Under the pieces are notes generated by a model. The model was given only the letters and a program-made list of their open reading frames with translations. It ran no database searches and was not told the DNA's origin. Position numbers and translations under genes: made by a program. Positions 8,139-16,848 of a stretch of DNA of 33,031 nt are shown here, one piece after another. Where the stretch lies: assembly GCA_029973955.1 (NCBI GenBank), contig JARKQJ010000100.1, positions 1 to 33,031 of the forward strand. The letters run 5' to 3'. Position 1 is the first letter of the stretch, and every line of letters starts with the position of its first letter. This DNA is from Paludibaculum sp. Lineage in GTDB: Bacteria > Acidobacteriota > Terriglobia > Bryobacterales > Bryobacteraceae.

Positions 8139-8144
8139 ATTGTA
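8139..8144 (-). promoter_or_regulatory. -10 element of the MFS gene
   Basis: TACAAT on the minus strand, 6 bases before the GTG start codon. This matches the -10-to-start spacing at lexA. The -35 region is weak. Confidence 0.4.
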
Positions 8145-8257
8145 GCGCTGGCATAGTGAAGAACTGGGGAGTAACAGAAGAAAAATCGTACATTCCTGGG
8201 AGCGAAAGCGGGGGCACTAAACAAGACAAAGCACTCCAGTTTTCCAGATTGCAATTG

Positions 8258-8266
8258 TGATACGAT
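8258..8266 (+). promoter_or_regulatory. Possible extended -10 promoter of the EF-G-like gene
   Basis: TGATACGAT is an extended -10 (TGn plus TACGAT) with a T-rich stretch (TTTTCC) about 16 bases upstream. It would give a leader of roughly 55-60 bases before the GTG at 8329, which has a proper Shine-Dalgarno. Confidence 0.4.
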
Positions 8267-8328
8267 GCGGCAAGAGATGACGCCACGCGTGACTCCGCGG
8301 CGTTGAATACACCCTTGGAGTGTGCCCA

Positions 8329-10425
8329 GTGAAGGTTTTCGAAAGTACCGATGTCCGAAACGTGGCCCTCGTCGGCCACGGCAACAGTGGGAAGACGTCA
8401 CTTGCCGCGGGGATGCTGTACGCGGCTGGAGCGACGAACCGGCTGACCCGCGTCGACGAGGGCAACACCATCACAGACTATGACGAGGAAGAGATCAACC
8501 GGAAGATTACGATCTCGACCTCGCTGGCGAGCGTGGAGTGGAATAAGAAGAAACTGAACATCTTCGACACGCCGGGCTTCAATCTGTTCATGTACGACAC
8601 GAAGGGCGCCATGGCGGCGGCCGACTCAGCGCTGATCCTGGTGGACGGCGTGGCGGGCGTGGAAGTGATGACGGAGAAGGTGTGGGAGTACGCCGAGGGC
8701 TTCAACCTGCCGAGAGCCTTCCTGGTGAACAAGCTGGACCGGGAACGGAGCGACTTCCAGCGGACGGTGGATAACATCATCGAAGTCTTCGGCCGGCACT
8801 GCATCCCGGTGCAGCTCCCGATTGGCACGGAGCGCGACTTCAACGGCTTGGTGGACCTGATCTCCATGAAGGCGTACACCTACACGCCGGACGGGGACGG
8901 CAAGGGCAAAGAGATTCCGATTCCGGAGGACCTGCAGAGCCAGGCCGACGAGGCGCACGGCGCGCTGATCGAGATGGTGGCGGAAGGCAAAGACGACCTG
9001 ATGGAAAAGTTCTTCGAGAACGGCACGCTGCCGGCCGAAGACATCATCAGCGGGCTGCACGACGCGGTGAAGGAAGACAGAGTTTTCCCGATCCTGGTGG
9101 GTTCCGGCTTGAAGAACATCGGCACGGACATGGTGATGGAGTTCATGCTGACGTTCTGCCCGGATCCGACCGAGCACCCGGCGCTGAAGGCGATGGTGGG
9201 CGACCACGAGGAAGCCAAGGCGATTACGGACAAGGACCACGTCACGGCGTATGTCTTCAAGACCGTGGCGGATCCGTTTGCAGGGCGGCTGTCGTACTTC
9301 AAGGTGTGCACGGGCGTGCTGAAGAACGATGCGAACCTGGTGGCGATGCGGTCGCGGAGCCAGGAGCGGATGTCGCACCTGAGCGTCCCGCAGGGCAAGA
9401 CGCTGCAACCGGTGAACGAGTTGCACGCCGGTGACATCGGCGTGGTGGCAAAACTGAGAGACGTGTTGACGGGCGACACGCTGTGCGAGAAGGGCGACGC
9501 GATCGAGTATCCGAAGGTTCAGTTACCGGAGCCGTCGATCGCTTACGCCATCGCCGCGAAGAGCCGGAACGACGAAGACCGCATGGGCAATGCGGTGGCC
9601 AAGATCCTGGAAGAAGACCAGGGCCTGCGGTTCTACCGCGATCCGCAGACGAAGGACTTCCTGCTGGCGGGCAGCGGCGGGCAGCACATTGAAATCATCG
9701 TGTCGCGGCTGAAGCGGCGCTACAACGTGGAAGTGGAGCTGCGGCAGCCGAAGATCCCGTACCGGGAGACGATCCGCGGCTTCGCCGACGTGCACGGGCG
9801 CCACAAGAAGCAGACGGGCGGCCACGGGCAGTTTGGCGATTGCAAGATCAAGATGGAGCCGCAGGAGCGGGGCAAGGGCTTCGAGTACGTCAACGCCATC
9901 TTCGGCGGGGCGGTGCCGCGGCAGTTCATCCCGGCGATCGAGAAGGGCATCCTGGAAGCGGCCGAGCGCGGTTATCTGGCCGGCTACCCGGTGGTGGACT
10001 TCAAAGTGACGCTGTACGACGGTTCCTACCACGACGTGGATTCGTCGGAAATGGCGTTCAAGATCGCGGGCCGCAAAGCCTTCAAACTGGCGATGGAGCA
10101 GGCCAAGCCGGTGCTGCTGGAGCCGATCATGAAAGTGGAAGTGATGGGTCCGGTGGAGTTCGCCGGCGACCTGATGTCGGACATGAACGGCCGGCGCGGG
10201 CGCATTTCGGGCATGGACACCAAGGGCGCGACGCAGATCATTCGCGCGCAGGTGCCGATGGCGGAGATGCTGACGTACCAGAACGACCTGACGTCGATGA
10301 CGCAGGGCCGCGCGTCGTTCTCGATGGAGTTTTCGCACTACGACTACGTCCCGGCGCTGAACGCGGACAAGATTATCGCGGCCTACAAGGCGGCGGCGAC
10401 GGGCGAGACGGACGAAGACGAATAG
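8329..10425 (+). CDS. Elongation factor G-like GTPase (EF-G2 type)
   Basis: 698 residues from GTG 8329, chosen because TTGGAG at 8315-8320 is a Shine-Dalgarno 8 bases before it; the in-frame GTG at 8320 overlaps that site. G-domain motifs: P-loop GHGNSGKT at 16-23, DTPGF at 80-84, NKLD at 134-137. Domains II-V follow, ending in the EF-G C-terminal pattern GRRGRISGM and MTQGRASFSMEF. In canonical EF-G the third motif is DTPGH, and its His activates the hydrolytic water; here it is Phe. EF-G2-class paralogs share loss of this His, and Mycobacterium smegmatis EF-G2 was reported to bind GTP without ribosome-stimulated hydrolysis. This is therefore unlikely to be the housekeeping translocase. A strong terminator follows. 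Confidence 0.9.
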   Translation: MKVFESTDVRNVALVGHGNSGKTSLAAGMLYAAGATNRLTRVDEGNTITDYDEEEINRKITISTSLASVEWNKKKLNIFDTPGFNLFMYDTKGAMAAADSALILVDGVAGVEVMTEKVWEYAEGFNLPRAFLVNKLDRERSDFQRTVDNIIEVFGRHCIPVQLPIGTERDFNGLVDLISMKAYTYTPDGDGKGKEIPIPEDLQSQADEAHGALIEMVAEGKDDLMEKFFENGTLPAEDIISGLHDAVKEDRVFPILVGSGLKNIGTDMVMEFMLTFCPDPTEHPALKAMVGDHEEAKAITDKDHVTAYVFKTVADPFAGRLSYFKVCTGVLKNDANLVAMRSRSQERMSHLSVPQGKTLQPVNELHAGDIGVVAKLRDVLTGDTLCEKGDAIEYPKVQLPEPSIAYAIAAKSRNDEDRMGNAVAKILEEDQGLRFYRDPQTKDFLLAGSGGQHIEIIVSRLKRRYNVEVELRQPKIPYRETIRGFADVHGRHKKQTGGHGQFGDCKIKMEPQERGKGFEYVNAIFGGAVPRQFIPAIEKGILEAAERGYLAGYPVVDFKVTLYDGSYHDVDSSEMAFKIAGRKAFKLAMEQAKPVLLEPIMKVEVMGPVEFAGDLMSDMNGRRGRISGMDTKGATQIIRAQVPMAEMLTYQNDLTSMTQGRASFSMEFSHYDYVPALNADKIIAAYKAAATGETDEDE

Positions 10426-10450
10426 AGCTTGCAGAAGCTCGCTTTGGGAG

Positions 10451-10479
10451 AAAGGGCAGGCTTTCGGGCCTGCCCTTTT
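10451..10479 (+). terminator. Rho-independent terminator after the EF-G-like gene
   Basis: Perfect 11-bp stem, AAAGGGCAGGC (10451-10461) with GCCTGCCCTTT (10468-10478), loop TTTCGG and a terminal TTTT. It lies 25 bases after the stop codon and isolates this gene from the downstream operon. Confidence 0.93.
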
Positions 10480-10605
10480 GCTATTCAAGGCCGCGAAGCG
10501 GTGGTATGGTGAAGTGAACTCCGTCGATCCGGAGGCTGCGCCGCGGATTGCGGCGGCATTCCGGGGCCTGCCGGCTCGAGAGGGCAGGCTGCAAAGCAGA
10601 CCAGT

Positions 10606-10611
10606 TATACT
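10606..10611 (+). promoter_or_regulatory. Possible -10 of the pfk operon
   Basis: TATACT, about 40 bases before the pfk ATG at 10653, matches the -10 consensus at five of six positions. No good -35 lies 16-18 bases upstream. The ATG itself has a clear AGGAGAGAG Shine-Dalgarno. Confidence 0.35.
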
Positions 10612-10652
10612 GATTTTAGACTCATCCTTACATCTATCCACCAGGAGAGAGA

Positions 10653-11834
10653 ATGCCCAAGCGTATTGTGATCCTCACCGGCGGCGGCGACGTCCCGGGC
10701 CTGAACGCGGTCATCAAGCAAGTGACCTACCGCGGTTGCGGAATGGACTATGAAGTCATCGGTATCCGCCGCGGCTGGGAAGGCCTTACCCACCTGAATT
10801 TTGAAGACGCAGACAGCAAGTCGCGCTACATCCTGCCTCTTTCGCCGCTGAACACGCGGACGATCGACCGCACGGGCGGCACGTTCCTGCACTCCTCGCG
10901 CACGAACCCGGCGAAGATGAAGTCGCTGCCGGATTACCTGAAGGGGCAGACATTCCCGCAGCGCGAAGTGGAGAAGGACGGCAAGAAGTTCAACACCTTC
11001 GACGTCACGACGCAGGTTCTGAAGAACCTGGAGAGCCTGGGCGCGGATACCGTGGTGGCGATCGGCGGCGACGACACGCTGAGCTACGCGCGGCGCCTGC
11101 ACGATGAAGGCGTGAAGGTGATTGCGATCCCGAAGACGATGGACAACGACGTGCGCAACACGGAGTACTGCATCGGCTTCTCGACGGCCATCACGCGCGC
11201 CGAAAGCGCCATCCAGCGGCAGCGCACGACGGTGGGCTCGCACGAGCGCATCGGCGTGTTCCGCATCTTCGGCCGCGACGCCGGCTACACGGCACTGTAC
11301 ACGGCCTACGTGACGAACATCCGCTGCCTGATCCCCGAGCACAAGGCGAACCTGGATGACCTCATCCGGCTGCTGGTGCAGGACAAGCGCAACAATCCTT
11401 CGAACTACTCGCTGGTGATTCTCTCCGAAGGCGCCGAGTGGGAAGGCTACGAAGTGAAGCACTACGGCGAAGCCGACGCCTACGGCCACCAGAAGAAGGC
11501 CAACGTGGGCGACGACCTGGCCGCCGAGATCAAGGCGCGGGCCAAGGAAGAGACGATCGTCAGCGACCTGACCTACGACCTGCGTTCGGGCGATCCGGAC
11601 TTCACCGACAAACTGGTGGCCTGCACCTACGGCAACATGGCGATGGACGCACTCAGCGAAGGCAAGAGCGGCATGATGACGGGCATCGTCAACGGCTGCT
11701 TCGACATGGTGGAGATCCCCGATCCGAAGCTTGGGCCGAGGAAAGTGGACGTGGCCACGATGTACAACACGCAGCGTTACCGTCCGAACTACAACAACAA
11801 GCGCGGCCTGCCGATTTTCCTCTGCAGGGCGTAA
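10653..11834 (+). CDS. 6-phosphofructokinase with PPi-type signature
   Basis: 393 residues, PfkA superfamily. The N-terminal loop is TGGGDVPGLNA (9-19). Phosphate-donor residues: GGDDT at 138-142 puts Asp where ATP-dependent enzymes have Gly (E. coli Gly104), and PKTMDND at 160-166 puts Lys where they have Gly (Gly124). Asp plus Lys is the established signature of pyrophosphate-dependent PFK. TMDND also supplies the catalytic Asp of the family, and FGRDAGYTA corresponds to the MGR sugar-phosphate motif. The predicted reaction is reversible phosphorylation of fructose 6-phosphate by PPi, usable in glycolysis and gluconeogenesis. First gene of a four-gene operon; its TAA overlaps the next ATG by one base. 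Confidence 0.92.
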   Translation: MPKRIVILTGGGDVPGLNAVIKQVTYRGCGMDYEVIGIRRGWEGLTHLNFEDADSKSRYILPLSPLNTRTIDRTGGTFLHSSRTNPAKMKSLPDYLKGQTFPQREVEKDGKKFNTFDVTTQVLKNLESLGADTVVAIGGDDTLSYARRLHDEGVKVIAIPKTMDNDVRNTEYCIGFSTAITRAESAIQRQRTTVGSHERIGVFRIFGRDAGYTALYTAYVTNIRCLIPEHKANLDDLIRLLVQDKRNNPSNYSLVILSEGAEWEGYEVKHYGEADAYGHQKKANVGDDLAAEIKARAKEETIVSDLTYDLRSGDPDFTDKLVACTYGNMAMDALSEGKSGMMTGIVNGCFDMVEIPDPKLGPRKVDVATMYNTQRYRPNYNNKRGLPIFLCRA

Positions 11835-12481
11835 TGAAGCTGTTCGAGCGGCTCTTTCACAAGAAGCAGGCTCCCAAGATGACGCCGGATCTCGCCAGCG
11901 AGATCCGGCGTTCGTTTGAGGAGGCGGCTGGAGACGAGGAGCATTTTCCTTCAACGATCGACCCCAGGATTCTCCACGTGCGGACGATTGTGGAGTTCTT
12001 TGGAGACCTGGGGCATGGGCGCGCGCTGGATGTGGGCTGCGGCAAGGGCCGCTTTGCGCGCATTTTGAAAGAGCACAATCCGCGGGCGACAGTGGTGGCG
12101 ATGGATCTGGCCGTGGCGATGCTGACTCACGCCGATGCGAATCTGGGGCGCGTGGCGGCCTCGATGCTGGCGCTTCCCTTCCCCGACGCCGTGATGGATG
12201 CGGCGTACGCCACGGAGTCACTGGAACATGCCGTGGACATCGGCGCCGCGGTGGCCGAGATGTGCCGGGTGGTGAAGCCGGGCGGTAAGCTGGTAGTGAT
12301 CGATAAGAACGCCGCGCACTGGGGGCGCTTCGAGACTCCGCAGTGGGAGAAGTGGTTCCACGAAGAGGAGTTGAAGGGCTTGCTGCAGCGGCATTGCCGG
12401 CAGGTGGAATGCAAGCCGATCTCCTACTGGGAGGACGTCGAGCCGGACGGACTCTTCCTGTGTTGGACGGCGGTGAAATGA
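11834..12481 (+). CDS. Class I SAM-dependent methyltransferase
   Basis: 215 residues from the ATG at 11834, which shares its A with the TAA of pfk (TAATG), a sign of translational coupling. A longer open frame upstream runs antisense-like through pfk in another frame and is rejected. Motif I is ALDVGCGKGRFA (64-75), the acidic end of strand 2 is VVAMDLA, and the post-I region CRVVKPGGKLVVID is typical of the UbiE/BioC-like Methyltransf_11 family. The substrate is unknown. The N-terminus (KLFERLFHKKQAPK) is basic. One base separates its stop from the next gene. Confidence 0.88.
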   Translation: MKLFERLFHKKQAPKMTPDLASEIRRSFEEAAGDEEHFPSTIDPRILHVRTIVEFFGDLGHGRALDVGCGKGRFARILKEHNPRATVVAMDLAVAMLTHADANLGRVAASMLALPFPDAVMDAAYATESLEHAVDIGAAVAEMCRVVKPGGKLVVIDKNAAHWGRFETPQWEKWFHEEELKGLLQRHCRQVECKPISYWEDVEPDGLFLCWTAVK

Positions 12482-12482
12482 G

Positions 12483-13721
12483 ATGACGAAGAGAACTATC
12501 AAGCCCTCATTGCAGGAAGTGGTCGAGGCCGAAGGCCACCTGATCGACTCGCACATCATGGAGCAGATCTTCGATGCCGTGGTGCAGCACAACGGCCGGT
12601 TCGAAGTGCAGCACTTCCACATCGGGAAGACGAACTCCGACCCGTCGCGGCTGCGGCTGCGCGTGGATGCGGCCGCCCGCGAAGACCTGGACAAGATGCT
12701 CAGCACGCTGCTGGGCCTGGGCTGCACGCCGGTGGACGCCAGCGACGCGGTGTTCGCGCGAGTGGAGCGCGACAAGTGCGCGCCGGAGGATTTCTATTCG
12801 ACGACCAACCACCGCACGCTGGTGCGGCGCGGCGGCGAGTGGCTGGTGGTGGAGAACCAGCGCATGGACGCGCTGATCGTGTGGGCCGACGGCAAGCCCT
12901 GGGCACGGCGCCTGCGGGACATCAAGGCCGGCGACGAAGTAGTGGTGGGGATGCGCGGCATCCGCGTGATTCCGGAGTCGAAGGAGCGCGACCGGTTGTC
13001 GTTCGCGTTCATGTCGAACGGGATTTCGAGCGAGCGGCAGGTGGAGACGGCGGTGCGGCAGACTGCCGCCATGGTGCGGCAGGCGCGCGAAAACGGGCAA
13101 AAAGTAGTTGTGGTCGCAGGCCCCGTGGTGGTGCACACGGGCGGCGCGAAGTCCCTGGCGGCGCTGATCCGGCAGGGCTATGTGAATGCGCTGCTGGCCG
13201 GGAACGCTTTGGGCGTGCACGACGCCGAGGCGGCGATCATCGGCACGTCGCTGGGTGTGCGGCTGAGCGACGGGCGGCTGGCCGAGCACGGCCACCGCAA
13301 CCACATGCGGGCGATCAATGCGATCTATCACGCCGGCGGCATTCGCGGCGCGGTGGCGCAGGGCAAGCTCACGCAGGGCATCCTCTATGAGTGCGTGGCG
13401 AACAATGTGCCGTTCGTACTGGCCGGAAGTCTGCGGGACGACGGTCCACTGCCGGATACCATCACGGACATGAACGAGGCGCAGGACGCCTATGCCGAGC
13501 AGATCCGCGGCGCGGGACTGGTGCTCTGCCTGGGCTCGATGCTGCATTCGATCGCCACCGGCAACATGCTGCCGGGCTGGGTGAAGACGGTATGCGTGGA
13601 CATCAACCCGGCGGTGGCGACGAAGTTGAGCGACCGCGGCACGGGCCAGGCGCTGGGCGTTGTGACCGACGTGGGTATGTTCCTCGAACTGCTCGAGAAG
13701 AATCTCCAGGAGGCGAAGTAG
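12483..13721 (+). CDS. LOR/SDH-domain protein, TIGR00300 / archaeal-type ornithine cyclodeaminase family
   Basis: 412 residues. Residues about 10-100 (SLQEVVEAEGHLIDSHIM, FEVQHFHIGKT, SRLRLRVDA) match the LOR/SDH conserved region. The remainder matches the TIGR00300 C-terminal part with a Rossmann-like core (VVVVAGPVVVHTGGAKSL, YVNALLAGNALGVHD, GHRNHMRAINAIYHAGG). Members in methanogens and the C-terminal half of cyanobacterial AgrE/ArgZ have been linked to ornithine cyclodeamination to proline with bound NAD. I infer the same reaction here but cannot prove it. It lies one base after the methyltransferase stop and directly abuts queF, whose start has the AGGAGG site inside the last codons of this gene. 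Confidence 0.8.
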   Translation: MTKRTIKPSLQEVVEAEGHLIDSHIMEQIFDAVVQHNGRFEVQHFHIGKTNSDPSRLRLRVDAAAREDLDKMLSTLLGLGCTPVDASDAVFARVERDKCAPEDFYSTTNHRTLVRRGGEWLVVENQRMDALIVWADGKPWARRLRDIKAGDEVVVGMRGIRVIPESKERDRLSFAFMSNGISSERQVETAVRQTAAMVRQARENGQKVVVVAGPVVVHTGGAKSLAALIRQGYVNALLAGNALGVHDAEAAIIGTSLGVRLSDGRLAEHGHRNHMRAINAIYHAGGIRGAVAQGKLTQGILYECVANNVPFVLAGSLRDDGPLPDTITDMNEAQDAYAEQIRGAGLVLCLGSMLHSIATGNMLPGWVKTVCVDINPAVATKLSDRGTGQALGVVTDVGMFLELLEKNLQEAK

Positions 13722-14132
13722 ATGGCCACGAAGAAGCAGAAGGTATACACCGACGAGCACGCTGCCGCCGGACTGGAAGTGAAACTGCCGGAGATCGAGT
13801 GCTGGCCGAACCAGTTCGACACGGGCAAGTACTGGATTGAGATCACGACGCCGGAGTTCACCAGCGTGTGCCCGCGCACGGGCCTGCCGGACCACGGCAC
13901 CGTCACCATCCGCTACGTCCCGGCCAAGGACTGCCTGGAACTCAAGGCGCTGAAGATGTACATGCTGGCCTACCGCAACATCGGCATCTTCCAGGAGAAC
14001 GTGGTGAACCGCGTGCTGAACGATTGCGTCCGGGCGTGCAAGCCTTACGAGATGACGGTGACCGGCGAATTTACGCCGCGCGGCGGAGTGTATTCGACGA
14101 TCACGGCGAGCTATTCGCGCAAGGGCAAGTAG
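13722..14132 (+). CDS. queF: NADPH-dependent 7-cyano-7-deazaguanine reductase (preQ0 reductase), short type
   Basis: 136 residues, the length of unimodular (type I) QueF. The catalytic Cys is Cys50 in TSVCPRTGLPD, with Asp57 as general acid. The QueF motif ELKALKMY at 73-80 and the YRNIGIFQEN segment (84-93), which carries the substrate-binding Glu, are intact. It reduces the nitrile of preQ0 to the aminomethyl of preQ1 in queuosine biosynthesis for tRNA. The ATG immediately follows the stop of the upstream gene and has AGGAGG at about 13709-13714. No other queuosine gene is in the window. It ends 3 bases from the convergent glycosyltransferase stop. Confidence 0.96.
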   Translation: MATKKQKVYTDEHAAAGLEVKLPEIECWPNQFDTGKYWIEITTPEFTSVCPRTGLPDHGTVTIRYVPAKDCLELKALKMYMLAYRNIGIFQENVVNRVLNDCVRACKPYEMTVTGEFTPRGGVYSTITASYSRKGK

Positions 14133-14135
14133 GAC

Positions 14136-16847
14136 CTACCGCATGAGGCTGCGATAGAGCGCGGCCTGGCGGCGGCCGATGGCGTCCCAGCCGAAGCCTT
14201 GTTCGACGGTTTGGCGGGCCCGCTCCTCGATGGTGCGCCGCTTCCCGGGATCTGCGAAGAGGTCGAGGATCGCTTCGGCCATCTCACGGCCGGTGGGCAC
14301 GACGATGACGTCGTGGGGCGGATTGAGATCGAGACCATTGATGCCGGCGGGCGTGGAGACAATGGCCTTGCCCATGGCCATGGCCTCCATGATCTTGATG
14401 TTGGTACCCGCGGAGGCCAGCAGCGGAGCGATGACGACTTCGGCGCGGCGATAGGCCGTGCGCACGTCGGAGACAAAGCCGTCGATTTCGAGGCCCGGCC
14501 GGTTGAGCGAGAGCTTGACGCGGTCCTGGTAGAGTTCCTGGTAGTGCTCGGCGCGCGCCCCGGTGATGACGTGGAGCGTGGCGCCGGCGGGTTCCAGCAG
14601 CGGCCAGGCTTCCCGCAGGAAGAAGTCCAGGGCGAGCAGGTTGGGCAGGTGGGCGAAAGAGCCGATGAAGAGAATGCGGCGCTGCTCGGGCTCTTCCGCG
14701 CTGCGCTGGAACCGGTTGAGATCCACGCCGTTGGCGAGCACTTCGACGCGCCGCGCATCTTCGATGGAAGCGGCATCCTTCCCGCTCATCGTCACCACGC
14801 AGGAGACGTCACGCCAGGCCTGGCGTTCGAAGGGCTGCCAGCGGGCGAGTTGCTCGCGGGTCTCCCAATCGGCCTTCTCGGCGAGGAGTTGGGAGTAGAG
14901 ATCGATGGTGACGTCGTGCTCGATCATGAGCGTGGGCACGTCTCCGCAGTCCGGCGCATAGAGAGCCATTTGAGTGAACTCCAGTTGCACGAGCGCGGGC
15001 GAGTGCTTGCGAATCATCTCGCGCAGGATGGCGCGGAAAGCGGGCGTATCGTGCTCCTCCACGACATCGGGCCGCGCGGTGAGCGGACGCAGGTGCGAAC
15101 CTTCACGGCGGACGAGGATCACCTCGACGCACAGATCGAGAATCTCCCGCGCCGGTTTCTGATGTTCATCGCAGAAGACGATGAGGACCAGGTCGAACTC
15201 GGCCGCCGCTTCGCGCATGAGATTGTAGATGCGCACGGCGCCGCCATGCGAAAGCGGGAACGGGAGGTACGGGCTGGCGATGAGAACCAGGGGCCGTGCG
15301 GAGTCGCGCGGCCGGCCGGGGAACGAAACCGCTTCGCCTGAGCCCAGGGCGCAGGCCAGCCGTTCGTCGGCGACTTCGGTTGGCGGCGCCTCCACCCACT
15401 TTTCCACCTGCAGCGCAGCACGCAGCGCGGGGAAGACCCAGGGCTGCGGCGGCTCCTGCGCGGCGTAGAGGTTCAGCCGCTCGATGGCGCGCTTCCAGAG
15501 CTCCTCGAAATAGTCCGAGCAGGCTACGCTGCGGGCGAGGAAGCGAAGATAGTTGATCTCGACGGCGGTTTGAATCTGGTCCGCGGTGAAGTAGCGCGCG
15601 GTAGTGGCGCGGTGATGGTGGACCAGGCGCGCTCCGGCGACGAAGACGGTGGGCCAGCCGCGCACCCAGCCGCGGTATCCGAGGTCGAGGTCCTCGACAT
15701 AGGCCGGGGTGAAGACTTCCCCGAGGCAGCCGGTGCGAATCAGCTTCGCGGTGTCGTAGAGGGAACAGCCGCCGCTGCCATAGAGCACGTAGCTGAGGTC
15801 CTCGCCTTCCACGGGCAGGTCGCACCAGATGGGGAAGTCGACGGCGTGGCCGCGGGTCCACATAAGGGCCTTGCCGGTCTCCTCGCGGCGCACCCCTTCG
15901 GGGAAAAAGATCTGGGCAGTGGCACAGAAAAGATCGGGCACCTTGTGGAAGGCCGCCTGGAGCGGCGCGAAGAAGCCGGCCTCCAGCACCATGTCGTTAT
16001 TGAGGAGCAGGGTGTGGGAGTAGCGGGCGCGGCCGATGCCGCGATTGACTGCGGCGGAGAAGCTGAGCGGGCTCTCGCTGACCAGCACCTGCACTTGGGG
16101 ATATTCCGAGGCCAGCCAGGCGGCGGTGCCATCGTCGCTGCCGTTGTCGGAAACCAGCACCTCGCTGGGAATGCCCTCGAGTTCACGCAGGAGGCCGGGC
16201 AGCAGACGCGCGAGAAGGTCGCGGCCGTTCCGGGAGGGGATGACGACGGTGATGCCACTGGGGCGCGCCGGCCCGGGGTCGGGATCGGCCACTGGCGCGA
16301 TCATCCGCTTGCGGAAGGCGGCCTTGGAGCCGGCCAGCCGCGCTGCGCGCACCAGGATGGGGCGCCGGAACGAGCGCGGGTGAAAGAGCCGCCACACCTG
16401 TGTGTAGAGCCACCCTCCGGGGCGGGTCTCCCAGCGAATCAGGTTGCGCAGGCGCCAGAGGAGATAGCGCACGATGGCGGGCAGAGCGCGCGGATGCAGG
16501 GGAAAATGATCGAGGCTGTCGTTGAAGCAGAGCAGGCGCGTGGGGGCGGAGAGCAGCGCCGCCAGGCGCATCGGCCAATAAGGCATGCGGGGCTGGAGGA
16601 TGACGCCGGCGTACTCCACGCTCACATCTCGCAGTGCATCGTGGATGCGGCCGCGGTTCTGCTCGAGCGTGCGGCCGAGAAACCAGGGGATCCAGCGCAG
16701 ATGCCTGTGGGACTCGGGCGGCGGAAACTCGCTCACCACCCACACGGGCAGGCCGGGCGCCACGGCTTGCAGGTTGTCGAGGAACAGGCCGACCAGGTCC
16801 TCGGAGCCCGAAGCGAAGGCGAGCAGGATGCGTTGCGGCTGGGTCAA
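14136..16847 (-). CDS. Three-part glycosyltransferase: N-terminal domain, GT2, GT4
   Basis: 903 residues. Residues 1-190 are a separate N-terminal domain with GT-B-like strands (RILLAFASGS, LPVWVVSE) and a possible membrane-associated helix (YLLWRLRNLIRW); I do not recognise its family. Residues 198-420 are a GT2 (GT-A) domain with ITVVIPSRNG, DNGSDDG (234-240), NNDM (283-286) and EDLDLGYR (385-392). Residues about 525-903 are a GT4 (GT-B) domain with HGGAVRIYNLM, FIGSFAHLPN, and the nucleotide-sugar region APLLASAGTNIKIMEAMAMG. It probably builds a surface polysaccharide in the cytoplasm. The start is TTG 16847: an in-frame stop lies three codons upstream, and the TTG is one base after the stop of the gene before it. 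Confidence 0.85.
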   Translation of the reverse strand: MTQPQRILLAFASGSEDLVGLFLDNLQAVAPGLPVWVVSEFPPPESHRHLRWIPWFLGRTLEQNRGRIHDALRDVSVEYAGVILQPRMPYWPMRLAALLSAPTRLLCFNDSLDHFPLHPRALPAIVRYLLWRLRNLIRWETRPGGWLYTQVWRLFHPRSFRRPILVRAARLAGSKAAFRKRMIAPVADPDPGPARPSGITVVIPSRNGRDLLARLLPGLLRELEGIPSEVLVSDNGSDDGTAAWLASEYPQVQVLVSESPLSFSAAVNRGIGRARYSHTLLLNNDMVLEAGFFAPLQAAFHKVPDLFCATAQIFFPEGVRREETGKALMWTRGHAVDFPIWCDLPVEGEDLSYVLYGSGGCSLYDTAKLIRTGCLGEVFTPAYVEDLDLGYRGWVRGWPTVFVAGARLVHHHRATTARYFTADQIQTAVEINYLRFLARSVACSDYFEELWKRAIERLNLYAAQEPPQPWVFPALRAALQVEKWVEAPPTEVADERLACALGSGEAVSFPGRPRDSARPLVLIASPYLPFPLSHGGAVRIYNLMREAAAEFDLVLIVFCDEHQKPAREILDLCVEVILVRREGSHLRPLTARPDVVEEHDTPAFRAILREMIRKHSPALVQLEFTQMALYAPDCGDVPTLMIEHDVTIDLYSQLLAEKADWETREQLARWQPFERQAWRDVSCVVTMSGKDAASIEDARRVEVLANGVDLNRFQRSAEEPEQRRILFIGSFAHLPNLLALDFFLREAWPLLEPAGATLHVITGARAEHYQELYQDRVKLSLNRPGLEIDGFVSDVRTAYRRAEVVIAPLLASAGTNIKIMEAMAMGKAIVSTPAGINGLDLNPPHDVIVVPTGREMAEAILDLFADPGKRRTIEERARQTVEQGFGWDAIGRRQAALYRSLMR

Positions 16848-16848
16848 G

